64,000 nt of DNA from Pogonophryne albipinna (GCA_028583405.1 CM053256.1:6655527-6719526); one strand, 5' to 3'. Shown: positions 25,829 to 38,736, numbered from the stretch's first letter. The notes: a model not told the origin generated them from the letters alone. Numbers and translations are program-made.

Positions 25829-26525
25829 TGTTATGGCTGCTGCCTTCCTGGTCATCTGAGTGTTTTCAGCTGTGTGTGTTCTATGTAAATGAGCTGTGCG
25901 GTTGCCCTCCCGTCATTGGCTGCCATCTCCTGGGCCGCCCCTGAAGATTGCGATTGGAGCACGCCGGGCCCGACGCACTCCAATCGCAGCGCACAGCCGG
26001 CGCACACCTGCTGAGGAGGAGTACAAAGGCCGGGGACGGAGATCATTCGGGAGGCTCTGACATGTGGACAGACGCCTCTCGCTACTTGCTCTTAGAGAAT
26101 TCTGTTAACTGTGGTTAAACTTGTGTGATTAGTAGTGTCTAGAGTAGTTTAGTTAGAGTGTAGAGTAGTTTAGTTAGTGTTTAGAGTAGCTTAGGATTTT
26201 GTGACTGTTGCCTTTTAGTTTAGCTGTGTTTTGTGTAGATTCTTTGCGTAGTTGTACCACTTTTAAAGTGAGGTTTTTGTTTCGTTCTCTATTTAGTATA
26301 TTAGTATTTATTTTCCCTGTATGCCATTAGATTCCTTTTGTTAGTGTCCTCCCTTTGTTTGGTTATTTGTCAACCTGTGCTCTTTTGGCCTTTTTTGTTG
26401 TTCCAGGCTGCATGCCTGCCATTTTGTTACACCCTGGTATAATAAAGCCATTTATAATTATTACCAATCCCATTCTGGTTGTGTTGCTTCCCTTTGGTTC
26501 CCCTAGCCCAGTAGGGAACGTAATA
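25829..26525 (+). repeat. 3' LTR of Gmr1-like element
   Basis: Begins TGTTATGGCTGC and ends GGGAACGTAATA; AATAAA at 26441-26446. It has a 4-base insertion (CATC-type) near its start relative to the 5' LTR, plus scattered substitutions. TAATT follows immediately. Confidence 0.9.
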
Positions 26526-27031
26526 TAATTATTGATGCATTAAAGAGTTATCAAAGCTGGTAAAGGTGCAGCCAACTTTAATTACTTTGTATACTGCACA
26601 GTACCTTTACTCGGTTACTTTACTCCAGGTGTTACTGAAGTCTTATTTAAGTGTTGATTATATTTCACAACATTAATCCAAGTAAAGTAACTAAAGGTAC
26701 AACATTAATGTAGTGGAGTAAAAGAACACCATTTACCTCTGAATTGTAGTGGAGTAGAAGTACAAAGTAGCATAACATTGAAAGTACAAGTTCGTACTTG
26801 AGTAAATGTACTTGGTTACTTCCCACCTCTGGGCTGGTTTTGAAAACACACACACGCGACTGTAAGCTCACAGATGACGAAGAAAATCAGATCAAGAACA
26901 AGCCTCAAAGTCACGGGACGATCCTGCAGAGTTTAGAGAATTGCGACAATGAACAGATCTAAAGGAGGCTGCAGAGAAAATACTGCATGAAGCGTTTTAT
27001 TAGCCCAGCCTATTTAATTTCTATTTTTAGG

Positions 27032-27260
27032 AAGTTTGGAACAATCAGGACTCTTCCTAGAGCTGAACAAACCAGGGAGACGGGCCGCTGTAAGAGCGCT
27101 GGCCGGGATCCTAAAGGATTCTCAGACCGTGAAAAACAAGATTATCTGGTCTGATGAAACCAATATCGAACAGTTTGGCCTGAATTCTAAACGTCCTGTC
27201 TGGATGAAACAAGAGTAAAATAGTGAAGCATAGTGGTGGCAACATCATGACTACATTTAC
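27032..27260 (+). pseudogene. Tc1/mariner-type transposase remnant
   Basis: KFGTIRTLPRA (from 27032) is the end of the Tc1 helix-turn-helix region. The segment around 27137-27215 encodes IIWSDETNIEQFGLNSKR, the conserved block holding the first catalytic Asp of the DDE triad. After a stop, GTGAAGCATAGTGGTGGC in another frame gives the next conserved piece (VKHSGGN). Frames change between these parts and the region between HTH and DDE is mostly missing. No terminal repeats were seen. It is a dead fragment, not a gene. Confidence 0.8.
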
Positions 27261-28560
27261 GTCTGTAACCTAATTGTTGCATACCCATTTTAAACCAAAC
27301 CATGATCTTTATTTCAAAACCCAACAAATTAATCTAATTGCCTTTTTGTTTTGCTTGGTTTTGTTTGACAACTCAACCAACTGTTTAAAACCGCAACCGT
27401 AATCCGGCACAATAAAACGCTTCCCTCAAAACATTGTTGAGAATGTAGTTCAGTTGTCTGGCAATGGGTGACTGCAGAAGGATAGATACATACTTAAAAA
27501 TGACACTATATTAAAACAATACATGAATAGAATAAGACAAATTAGAATAACCCATTTATTAAAAACAGAATGTATTCAAATCAGTCAGGGTTGTGTTAGG
27601 CCTGAAGAAACAGGAGTGGAAATAAAGAAGCACATAAACTGCTCCACACCTGGTAATAAAAGCACGACCACCACAAGACAACACTCTCAATCTCTTTTAT
27701 GAACTACAGAATCACTTTGTTTGTCTGAGAGCTCCTTTCAAACTGGAGCCTCCAGAAAGACCTTTTTACTCTCGTGTGTCTCTGAGCACATGCAGTTACA
27801 TGCATGAAGGGTTTTTTTATGTCTTGAAACCACATTTTTCTGTTACATTACCTTGAATTAACAGGCCCGCCAGGGACAAAAGAGAGGGGGAGAGAGAACA
27901 TGCAGTTGGATAACAAAAAGTCTTTCTTTCCCTCCGGCTAAAGACTTCCTTGAAGTGTCAGTCACTGCGTCCAGAACAGGATTGCACAAAAGCTCGACAA
28001 GAGACTTTGCTATTAGTCCCATTTCATGCAGGTGTGGACACGCACACACTTTTAGTATTCTCTATTTTTCTTTTGCACCACAAGTGAAAAACACATCCAA
28101 TAATGTGAGTGTTGCTGGGATGAAGTGTGCTGTTATTGTGTTAATGGAAGAACTGTCATCATATATAGGATTATTTCATGTTGTTTTATAATAAGAGAGT
28201 GTAAATGTTTATTGAGCCCTGAGGGCACGTAAGCATGTCTGACCTCATCTCCAGCAGATATTAAGAGTGTGCCGTCAGTGGGAGTTCAGATGGAAACTAA
28301 CTTCAGCCGTAAATCACAGTCTGCTGCAGTCAATCGAACAGCTGTTTGGTTTCTGCATCTGCATCTTCTGATACACTGCTTGACTGAAGCCATATTACCC
28401 ATATGTGGAGGCAGAAAGAACGTTTTTTGTTAAAGTCAAGAAAGTTATTTGCATACTTTAATCTTGAGGATATTTTAGTAATTCCACTTGGCCTGCTCGA
28501 TTTATAGTTGGAAACAAATGTTACATTCAACGGTACAAACCCTAAATATATCCCTACAAT

Positions 28561-28730
28561 TTTTGCTTTTATGTTTTTTTTTTTTAATCCTTTCTTCTTG
28601 TTTTCTTCCCTTCTGTCTTTCTTTCTTCATGTGTTGATTTCCTTCAATCTTTTTTTAGCTTTTTTTCTCAGATGTTTAACTTCCTGGCTTTCTTTTCTTA
28701 TATTTTTCCTTATTTATTATCTTCTTCAAT
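28561..28730. repeat. T-rich low-complexity stretch
   Basis: Long TTTTT/TTC/CTTT runs within intron 2. Any open frame here (Phe/Leu/Ser-rich) reflects composition. Confidence 0.7.
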
Positions 28731-29193
28731 GGATCTGAAAGCCAACAAATCCTTGCAGATTCAAGGTTGTACTTTCACTTCAGGTACAATATGTTGCCAC
28801 TAAGTTTGCTTTAACTTGACTCAATATTTGAGTCAAGGACTTTTCCGCTGTGGCACTGATTTGACATCTCAGCTCTTGGTTATAATAAGATTTGTAAAAC
28901 ATATTTTCCCACCCATGAAACCACACATAACACATAAAGAGACACGACCCACAAGCTTGCAAACAGGCTCCTTTGTTGTACCCTTAAAACAACGAACTTA
29001 CACTGGTTTTAAAAGTGCTGAATAAGTGGAAGCCCGCAGAGTGTAAACCAATAAGTTATGTTTGAAACCAGAGGCTGGTGTCAACTCGTGCTTTTACAAC
29101 TGATTATAAATAAATCAGGAGCTGTGAGAAAGTTTGAGAGAATAAGCGACAAAAAGGAAAACAGAGAGAGAATGAGAGGAAAGCGCAAGAATG

Positions 29194-29343
<150 letters not shown>

Positions 29344-31289
29344 GAGACAGAGAATGAGAGGTGATTACTTCGTGTTAATCTAGTATCAGCTTTCCACCAC
29401 TTGGAGGCTTCCCAGTGTATTACTCATTATCCGAAGACAAGTCTATTAAATACAGATTAGACGGGGCGAGAGAAGGGACCAGTATTCCTGACATTTCTCA
29501 CGAAACATCTATCATCAAGGGTTATCTGGGGTTCTCGCCTTGATGTCCCCACATGTGTGTTTTTTCCCTCACTCTCATCCAGCTGTGCTCCATATTTCAA
29601 CCCGTTCTTTCCAACAGATTTTAAATTGAGCTATCCATGTAATTCAAAAGAAGACACTGAACAAAAAAAGCTTTTAGACTTTTATCTGTCAGGGTTTTTC
29701 TTTTTACCAGGAGTCATCATGTTGTTTTGATGGCCTTGAAGATATGAGCTGCACATGGCCACATATTTCTTCATAATTACTTTCTGCTTTTAAAAGAAGA
29801 ATCAATAGATCCATATGAGTGTACGTATGAGTCCTGGTACAGTAAGTGCATAGTGGATGAGTGCTCCATTTAAAAAGGTAGTGCCTCAACAATCGCAAAT
29901 CCAATAAGGTCTGTGCAGCCACATGCTAGCGTTGCATTTCAGAAAGCTGTTAACATCAGTTCTCGATTCTGGAGAAAGGGTCTAGTATAGAGTTTGTCTC
30001 CATGCCTGTTTAAAAAACGATGAGCTATAAGGGGAGTCTTTTAAATCTTTAAACATGATGCATCCTTTTCCACATCAACTTAACGACATAGAAATGAATA
30101 TATAACATTAATATTGCAACATCAACAATGAATCATGACAGGAAGGGATCCCTACTGTGTTCGGAGCTACACCGTATTTATTATTTTCATAATCGACTAA
30201 TCTGCAGACTATTTTTTTCCATTCATCAATTTCATCGTCTGTAAAATGTTGGAAAATACAAAAAACAGGCCATCTTGATTTACCTGAATACACAATTAAA
30301 ATGGCTTGTTCAAATCTGATTGAAAATGTGTTTAATACTCCAGAAGCTATGAAAAATGTGGCTTCCTTGCTTTAAAAATTACAATTATTCAGTCATTGTT
30401 TCAAATAATTGCTCATTGTCCTAAATTTCCAAACGGAGATTAGTGCAACATGGAGCATGTTTTACAAACGTTCATCGCTCTCAGAATGTCTCACAGAGAT
30501 AAGGCTTACTTAGTCATTACTCCGTCACCTACTGCACATTTAAAAGAAATGTTTTAGACTAGAGTAAATTGCCAACTGGCTTTCAGCAATTTCTATTGTA
30601 AAATATATTTCTGTATTGGGTTTAAATTAAAAACAGATGTGGAGATGAATAAGAAGATGAGTTGCATTCAGCAGCCATTTTTCTTAAGATATAAATAACT
30701 ATTAATGAGTTTTGGTCTTGGAGTCTAAAGACAGAGCTGTCAATACATCTCCAGAATAAAGTTGAATATGCAAACTGGCAGGAGAGTAAGTGCACTATGA
30801 GAATAATTGTTTTCCACAAATGCGTCACAGGAAAATCGATGTGTTTGCCATAATAGAAAAACACAGTAGAGACTTCTACATATTGTATACATATTTGCAT
30901 AACAAAACATACTCTCAGATGGAAATGTACTCCTCTAAAGTGGATAGTCAGAACCATTACAAATATTCCTTTTATGCTTTTCTTTATAGTCTTGCATTAA
31001 AAGCATATTTAATTAGATGTACCCAGGCTAACAGAGAGTGCATTTTATATATATATTTTATTAAAAAAAAGAGAGATGCATGAACTTGACAAAATGAGGT
31101 TGAGGAAGGTCAGACCTCGATGCCTTGAAGCTGCCCTCTGTGTGCAGCGCTGAATCAGTGATAACGGTTTTAAATAAAGATGTCTCCAAATGTAAATATT
31201 TCAGAGATATATTAGAAATAGATGTGGAATCCTGAACACAAAGCAGTGTGGGACAAATGTGACAAATATAGGATAAAGATGAGACTCAC

Positions 31290-31432
31290 CGCGTTGAATC
31301 CTTGGAAGAGGCTGATGGCTGCGGCCGTATCCAATGGAAACGGGAAAAACTGCTTCATGCCCAGTGAGGTCTGGATGCCAGGCAGGGTGGGACGCACCAG
31401 GGTGTGCATGAGGCCATTTTGACATGTGTTAC
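31290..31432 (-). CDS. znf385d: znf385d-like coding exon 2
   Basis: The minus strand shows a pyrimidine-rich acceptor (CTCCTACAG, ending at 31433), 143 bases of open frame and a donor GTGAGTC starting at 31289. The first two bases finish the Gly codon split from exon 1 and the last codon is complete (phase 0). The 47 full codons include NGLMHTLVRPTLPG and FPFPLDTAAAISLF and end in GFNA. ZNF385 proteins carry a conserved proline/phenylalanine-rich segment just before their MDPVQKAV motif. The LDTAAA version is closest to ZNF385D as I remember it; the B, A and C paralogues differ there. No zinc-finger cysteine pair lies in this exon. It sits between a 7.3-kb and a 27.4-kb intron. The exon is confident; the paralogue assignment rests on memory of the family and is less certain. 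Confidence 0.88.
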
Positions 31433-34400
31433 CTGTAGGAGGCAGAGCAAAGGCAACATATTGAAATGCAGATGGCAGCAGGGAAACAAAGCTGAGCCGA
31501 AATCTTCCAAGTGAACCGTCAGAGTGTTTGTTTAGTCTGTAAAACAATGTGTCTCTGCACTGTGTAACATCTTATCTGTATTACTCATACATTCAAGTAT
31601 GTAACTCCTCTGCTAACAAGGCAGCCAAAGTATGCATACCTTACATTAGTTACAGCAAGTTGATTTGATTTATATTAATACCAGGAGTAAAAACAACTTT
31701 TCAGATGTTCTACCGTGGGTTGAACCTCAGCTGGAGGCACGGAAATCCCTCAAATCTCCAATTTGGATGGTTTTAAAGCTTCAACACTGGAAAAACCTTG
31801 AACCTCATTCCTTTTTGAGGATTTCCATCATTTAAAAAACATCATTTTATAACAAGGTTTTTATTATACATCACAAACTCCCAATACCTTCATTTTCTTT
31901 CCCTCATTTTTGGGTATATCTAGGCTTTTTCATGTCATTTATAATTTCTTTTGACATAATAATATCAACTGAAGGTCTATGCTTTCTGAGCTTTCCAAGG
32001 CTTTAAATAGCAGAGTTGCAAGCTCCAGAATAACTTGTCAGACCTGGGGTTGAGACTATACAAGGTCAAGAGTGAATTTCCATGCTTGAATAAATCAATA
32101 GAGATTTTGCACCTTTTTTCAGCATTTCTGTATGGTTTTATTTCAAAATATCAGTATATGACTACATACATGTCTTTCTTTTCTTTACAAACTCTGAGAA
32201 CTTAATTATTCATAGTTTATAGTTTTCATGCTTTGACGCTGAATGCCTGATGTTTGGACAAAATTAAAAAGGTCAATTGTTTCATCTCAGCTATTATTGA
32301 AGTATGTGTACATTCTGAGGTTTGTCAACCCGTTAACACCACGATTAGGAGAATGGTCTCCATTGGCTCAAAGATTGTGTCTGTGATAAATTGACTTAAG
32401 ACTCAATAATTATGGACTTAGTTTCTTCTTTAAATCACAGTCAGACCCACATAATGCACTGGGAATAAACTGTAGATGCAGATGATAACTATGTGATAAA
32501 GTGATGATGTTAATCTCTCCAAAACAGATGTTCTCTTCTGACTTGTCCCCACAAAGAGCTGATGTGGAATGACTGCAACGGGCAGTGTGTCTTCTGAGAT
32601 GAGTTAATGGCAAAGCAGGCCAGGCCTTCACATCTCTCGGAAAAACAAAGTAAATACTTTTATTGTCATGTGAGTGCACCATGCCAGCAGAGCGCTTTAA
32701 AACCCACAATTGGAAACAGCACACCGCTGATTTCAACACTACAGGATGAAAAAAAGGCAAAGAAAACCGTCATAGCCCTCCAAAACATTAGGAATTAAAC
32801 AAGCCATTTCACGAAGCTGTAATGAGAACCAGAGGGATTATTATTTTATTGCTGCACATTTAACAACAGTGGAACTCTGGGCCAGCATGGCTCTAAAGCG
32901 CTGGCAGATACTGTATCAAACCGCCGTCTTGAGACAAATAAAAACACGGTTTGCCACGTTTTGGACCCCAGGCTACGGTAAGGGGTAAATAAAAGTCATA
33001 AACACAAGAGGAGAAAAGGGAGAAACCACAGACTGTCTCCCCTTCTCCCACTCTGTCTTCGCCCTCAAGTCGCGGAGCGCTGCCATCTGTTGGAAAAAGA
33101 ACACATGCCGTCTCTCATGTGGAGGCACGTCTTGTCATTCCGTAGGGATCATTCAACCATGCCATCTCTCGACATGCCGGCCTGACGTCAACCCACAAGC
33201 ACGCCTCACCACGCGCCGGCCAAATCCAGCACTCACGGCCCGACAGTCAAAACAGGCCGTTCAAACACACCAGGGCTGATGTGCGGGATTAGTCTGCAGT
33301 GAGATGAAGACTGACAAACTGAAATGTGAATTTTTACGATAGGGTCATGTTTGGTTTGTTGAGTGATAGGGGATGAAATATGATGTGTCATAACGACTGG
33401 AGTCCTTTATGAAAAAACATCACACAGAGATGATTAGTTTCACATTACAGTCTTAAGTGTTTTGTATTGACACTGCAGCCGCTTGAAGAAGTATCCTATT
33501 CAGACCCTACAAGAATAAGCTTAAAACACTCCATATGAGTACTCATCTTGCACTTAAAATGTCCCTTCTGTAAAAGGAACATGGTTAGAAGTACATTGGG
33601 CCTTCTGTACCTTTTAAATAATAGTAACGTGATCTTTTTAATGTTGTACCTGGGCAAAGAAGAACTATTTAAACTACTTTATTTTATCGTGTGTAGTTAG
33701 ATTTTTAACAAAACATCACATTTTAAACGTTGATCATATGTTCTGAATAAAAAATATTCTACAACCGTGCTGGGAACAGATGTGTTTCTTGCACAATCCA
33801 GCATATATAATCCTGCCTATATTTCCCACAAGCTATACACACTTCATCCATTTCAGGTGCAACTACAGTGACTCCATGTTTGGTTCTGAGAGCTGCAAAA
33901 CTGAGGGTAACCCACATTCAAAACGGTGCCTGAACGCACCATGTGTAGACACAAGAGCACACATGGGCAATGAATATGCTATTCAGCACTCAATTAGTTT
34001 AGCAGGGATTGGAAGTAAACCACATTTGAGGACAAATTACAATTTTGATATAAAAGGTATCGTAGTTTTTCCCAAATTTTGTGACAATCTATTCAATACG
34101 TGTTGAGATATTTCCATCTGGACAAAAAGAAGTGAACCCACTGAACCACAGGATCCAAAAAAGGCTGATAAAAACTGACTACGAATAACTTTTATGAACT
34201 TTCTATCACAAGTCCTCACTTGCAGACGAAGGAAAGAAGACATTGATCATTGCCATTCTTCGAGACACGATGCTGCATGGCTAAACAGCAACATTTGTAA
34301 AGCAAGTAGTTACTATAGTTGCGAAATAATATTGCGGTTTAAAGTATTGAAGGTTGGTGAAGGAGAAGTATACTATAGTTGTAAAATAGAGAGAGCGTTT

Positions 34401-37400
34401 GAGTAACACTTATACTTCCTCAATTTAATTGTCACTGGATTTAACCTCGTTCACCTCATATACCTTCCACCTCCCGTTCGAGGTAAAATAAGGCACACAT
34501 ATTTTTATTTTGTCTACCTTTGTAAAAGATAACACGCAACAATCGCAATCCAGAAAAACATGCCTGAACAAAAAGTCACATTCCAACCTGCAGCAACAGT
34601 TTCAACGCTTTCAGCCTGATCATCTGTCATCACCAGCAAATGTGTGAAAAAAAATATTAGGCAGAGCAGAGAAATTAGCCATGGCTGCTATTCTGATCTT
34701 TAACCCTCTCTGACATGTGGTCTCCACACGGACTTCAAGATGCTTCAACACTAATGCATACAAATCCTGTTACAGCAGGCTCTGGCACAGAAGCACAGAT
34801 GGCAACCGTAATTATCACTTTGTTAGAGATGTCAATATTTGACTTGAGTTTGGCTTAAAAATGTTAATATTTGAGTTCTGTGGCCTGCTTCTAAATGTTG
34901 ACTCCGTCGACAGGATGCAGGGCCCCGTGTGGCCTGAGTCTCGATGGCATGCGCTGTCATCTACTTCGCATAGAGAGTGGCTCGGGAGAGTGAAAGGTCA
35001 GCAGGCGACAATCATTCAAATAACTGAAAAGAGACTGTCTGAGCAACCTGGGAGTTAAGTGTGGAAATGTGGAAAAAAAGACAGTTTTGCCATTAGCCTA
35101 GTCTTATATTCAGTTTTTTAGTCTGGAACATTCATTTATCAAATCAAAGTAATCAAAACAAGTTCAAGCCAAACAAATAGAAATCATAAATTCAAATGAC
35201 AGCCTGGTTATATGTCATTGCCCCATCTGTACCATGTCCCCCTGCACTCATTTCTTTACAGGCTCGTATCTGAGGGACAATTTCTCACTATGAGCTTCTC
35301 ATACAGCGACCGAGAGGAGGTATGTGGTGGTTAAAAGTTAAATGTGAGGTTGTGAAATGTTTGCCTATGTAAATTGTAGCCACAGATTTATTTAAAGCCA
35401 CACAGAAAGCTGCAAAGAGTGCTTAAAACCAACAAACACCAGCAATTCCAATAGAAAATGTATCATAAAAATGTGATTTACCTGAAAGTGTGTTTCTGAA
35501 AGAATCAGCTGATTGCCTATTAACCACACAACCCCTCCTCTCTGTGTACGGCATGCATTGCTGGAATACTACTTTTTCTGCATTATCATTTAATTGCACG
35601 TGAATTAATTTCTAAATATGCAATATATAAGCATATTATTAAAATATTAAAAAACTGTTTTGTTCAATCCGATCTTGTCAGCATCAATTCCAGATACCAC
35701 AGGCAGCTGTTTTTAGCAAAAAAGCCCGAAAACTACTCTATGCCCAGCACCAATTGTCAAAGTCAGGGACTAGCCTGTAAACATGTTGGCAGCTAAAGAG
35801 ACAAAACAGAGCTGGAAGGAAAGTGAATTGCACGTACGGTCTTCACATCACCAGAGACATGTCTCTAAATGAATGTTAATGTTCCTCGATGTTTGCTGGA
35901 TGTGTAAACAGTTTGCTAACACATTACCCATAACACATTTATAAGGCATTAATATATTATATCTCTCAGAGTAGCCAAACGAAACAAAGTAACGCAGCTT
36001 TAAAAGCTCTTATCATGTCAGATGATATAATGCTTTAGGGGTGCATATTCTAAAACACAATTTTAATTAAATTACCACAAACCAGTTGACACACACTGAA
36101 CCTAGGGCTTTTTAAGATTGCTTTTCTGCCTGCTTTGCCCAGAAGTGTAACGATGCAAAACTAAGATGAAATCTGACTTCCAGAAACATTTGAAACAGAT
36201 CAAAATTGATGAAAGTTTTTTACCCAGTGGCCTTTGTTTATCCATTCTCTTTTAGGCTGTGTTTAATGATGCAGTTTATACAGTGTAAGACAATACAAGC
36301 AGTTCATTGGACAGGATGTGTGTACTGTACATCGGGGTGTGTTTCAGACTCGGCTGTCCTCTGCATTGCCCTTCCTGAAAGATTCCCTTATCTGGGCTGA
36401 AGCGCTTTTTACTCCTGCGGCATTATGTCGAGAGAGGGGGAGAGTTAAAATGATGTCTGGAGGACGCCGTCTGGCATTAATAATTAATCATCTTGCTCCG
36501 CTCTGCTCCACCGTCCGCCTCCTTTTAGTGTCCTGAACCTGGCTGCTCCCCCGATAAGATCTGCCCAGAGAGACTGAGAGTCCACACCGCCGGAGAGCCT
36601 CCAAATAAAAAGCTTGCTCTGGCACATAATACTTTTTCCCTCAGCAAACATAAATCCAATTATTAGATTAATCTGAATTTCTCTGAAAGTCATTTGTATG
36701 CTGATGGCGCTTCAGATGTGATTAACACCTTTGTGTTTTCCTGGAGTGTGCTGATTGTATGCTGCGGCCCTTAGCATGCTCTGAGATCAGTACCACGCTT
36801 CCAGTGAGGAGGATAAGATCATTTCACCCCTATTAAATCGAACAAAGTGAGCAAAAAGGACAGATTTAAAGCATTTGTTTTTGCTTTTAAGCTAAACTTT
36901 CACTGATTTTCCAATTAACCTTTACAGGATAAACTCTGTGTTCGTAAGAAATCCCATAAATCTCACAAGCGTGTGGCATACAGCATGCACTTTGCTCCGA
37001 GGTGCATAACTCCTCTCCAGATTAGCATACTCTAGCTTTTGCTGCTGTCATGACTGAGGCTCGCTAATAAACACAGCTGTCTCTGAACCAGACCCAAAAA
37101 TCACTTCCTATGTACTCTGTAATCTGAGGTTAACCCTAAATATGTTTACGTGCCATTTAACGCTGACCACAAAGCCAGACACACCGGATCGTTTTCCTCC
37201 GGGCCCTCGACGAAACAACACTAATAGCTTGTATGATTGCAGCACCAACTAAAGACCTATTAGCCTGCTGGGTTACGGCTCTTTTTACGGCCTTCTTTTG
37301 ATGTATGCAAGAGGAGCATTTTCTTTTGATCTGTTTATATTCTTGTCCATTTTGGCATCGAGGTCAAGAGTCTCATGATATATCACCGGATAATAATTAC

Positions 37401-38714
37401 TTTAACAAAAAACGTGTTCCAATTAGGTAGCAGCAATGCAGAGTTGCTGAACAAGCAGTGTTATTAATCTTTTAACCGATACCATCTATTTTCTCTCTGG
37501 AGTGCAGTGCGGTTGTGCACTAAGGATTCATAAATGTTAGAGCAATGCAGCTCCTGTACACAAACACAGTGACCTTTACTCCTCTTGTTGTTTGCTTCAC
37601 ATTGAGCCCTGGTGATAAGTTGGTTCTTTGTCAGACAAAAGAACGTATGAAAAGAAACATCACCAACTCTTCGTTTGATTTCAGGTTAAAAATGGGACAA
37701 TGTCCAAACCCGTCCAACCCGTCCATTCGTTGCTTTCCAGAAGCTGCGCACCTGACTGACGTCGGCGGTCGATTCTCAAAGGGCTGAAGCTGTCTCTGCA
37801 CCTGACAGCTTATTCATTTATAAGCCACTAGCACCCCCCCCCCCCCCAACCCCCTCCTTCTCTGTGTGTGGCATAACAAGAGAAAATCCTTCTCGCACTT
37901 ACAAGCCACAGTCTGTAACTTCAGATCACTTTAATCCCCGGGATGAAAAAGAAAAAAATAGTTTTTCATTTAACAAATCACCCCCTCAGAGCTCCGGATC
38001 CCTGTGTAATTATTCCTCCTATGTGACTGTAAGCCAGCCGTGAGAAGAGCACTTGACGAGGAGCCACTCGCGCATTAAGTCTTCCGAAGCCTTCTCCAGT
38101 CTCCTCCATAAAAAACTAATGGAAGGGGACTTTCCTTCGATTTCTGTAAATATACTATACAGATGAGAATATCAAGTGGCTCCCAGTGCTGCCATCTCTG
38201 ATCTGACTTGAATTCCTACGAACAGTCAGCTGGTCACAATGAAATCCGAAGCTTGTATTCTCAGCAGCAACACCACCTGGGATTCAGTCCAATAAACCAG
38301 AACATGAGCAACACAAAGGGGGTTACCTGAGGAGCAGGTTCATTCAACAGTTTTGGGATTCCTCAGTGTGCAACTTCCCTGTAACAGCACCCGGCTCCCC
38401 CATCCATCTTTTTTAGTTTCAAGAACAAGATACAGGCGGGCTGGAACCCATTTACATCTAGGAGAGGGGGGAGTGTGCACCTATACTGTGCATTTGACTG
38501 TGATAAAACCCATGCAGTGAACACACACACAAAATAACAGAATCTCCCTAGTGGGTAACTTCAAACTGTTTTGCCTTTAATATAAACCAGCGCTTTTCCT
38601 GTTCATGCTCTCAGTAACCAGAACAAGTCAAAACAAACACTCTTAGATGAAGGAATCTGCGGACACACACGAGGATGAAATGATGCGTGTGAACACATAC
38701 AAATAAAAACTCAC
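31433..38714 (-). other. intron 1 of znf385d-like gene
   Basis: About 7.3 kb bounded by GTGAGT and a CTCCTACAG acceptor on the minus strand. I see no reading frame with recognisable homology and no obvious full-length transposon. Features of note are a GC-richer island at 33050-33270, a mixed-composition stretch at 36400-36770 that includes TAATAATTAATCAT (homeodomain-type core sites), and a 14-base C run at 37834-37847. The island and the stretch are only candidates for conserved regulatory sequence. Confidence 0.75.
37834..37847. repeat. C14 homopolymer
   Basis: Fourteen C residues, followed by AACCCCC. Possible site of length error. Confidence 0.9.
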
Positions 38715-38736
38715 CAAAAAACATGCTGCTCTCCAT
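38715..38736 (-). CDS. znf385d: znf385d-like coding exon 1 (start codon exon)
   Basis: Read on the minus strand, an ATG at 38736-38734 opens seven codons plus one base, MESSMFF(G), and is followed at once by a strong donor, GTGAGT (minus strand from 38714). The partial Gly codon is completed by the first two bases of the exon at 31290-31432, giving ...MFFG-NTCQ. From memory, the N-terminus of one vertebrate ZNF385D isoform has a very similar M-Y-F-G-G-T-C-Q stretch, which is why so short an exon can be called. The exon presumably continues rightward as 5' UTR; the ATG context (GAGTCATGG) has a favourable G at +4. Family members are nuclear proteins with matrin/U1-type C2H2 zinc fingers that bind nucleic acid. 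The main uncertainty is the short length; a transcript would settle it. Confidence 0.72.

Larger units (their letters stand above)
23207..26525 (+). mobile_element. Gmr1-like Ty3/gypsy LTR retrotransposon, internally deleted copy
   Basis: Two LTRs of about 695 bp flank 1.9 kb of internal sequence, and TAATT occurs on both sides (23202-23206 and 26526-26530) as a 5-bp target duplication. In order the internal part has a primer-binding site, a gag region with coiled-coil and SCAN-like capsid, a CCHC zinc knuckle, and then only the C-terminal part of RNase H before a G-rich polypurine tract. A normal copy would have protease, integrase and reverse transcriptase between the knuckle and RNase H. 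RNase H as the last domain, with no integrase after it, fits the Gmr1-like lineage, where integrase precedes reverse transcriptase; deletion of a downstream integrase cannot be excluded. At least three frame changes make it non-coding. By eye the LTRs differ at about 13 sites plus one 4-base indel, so the insertion is fairly recent. Confidence 0.85.
22993..26831. mobile_element. inverted-repeat MITE split by an LTR retrotransposon
   Basis: The left part (22993-23206) starts CCTAGGTGGGAGAAGTAC and the right part (26526-26831) ends in GGTTACTTCCCACCTCTG, inverted relatives of each other. Both parts are full of AAGTACTT/AGTAAAAGTAC-like words in opposite orientation, as in a very common fish miniature element. 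Without the 3.3-kb LTR insertion and one TAATT copy it would be about 515 bp. Flanks GGCTGGAT (22980-22987) and GGCTGGTT (26832-26839) match at 7 of 8 positions, but 5 bases separate the left copy from the element end, so the duplication is only suggestive. Confidence 0.75.

Noticed and set aside
34040..34140. Stretch with GTTGAGATATTTCCATCTGGAC, resembling a common fish repeat
   Set aside because: Recalled only vaguely; no boundaries or copies in the window, so not annotated.
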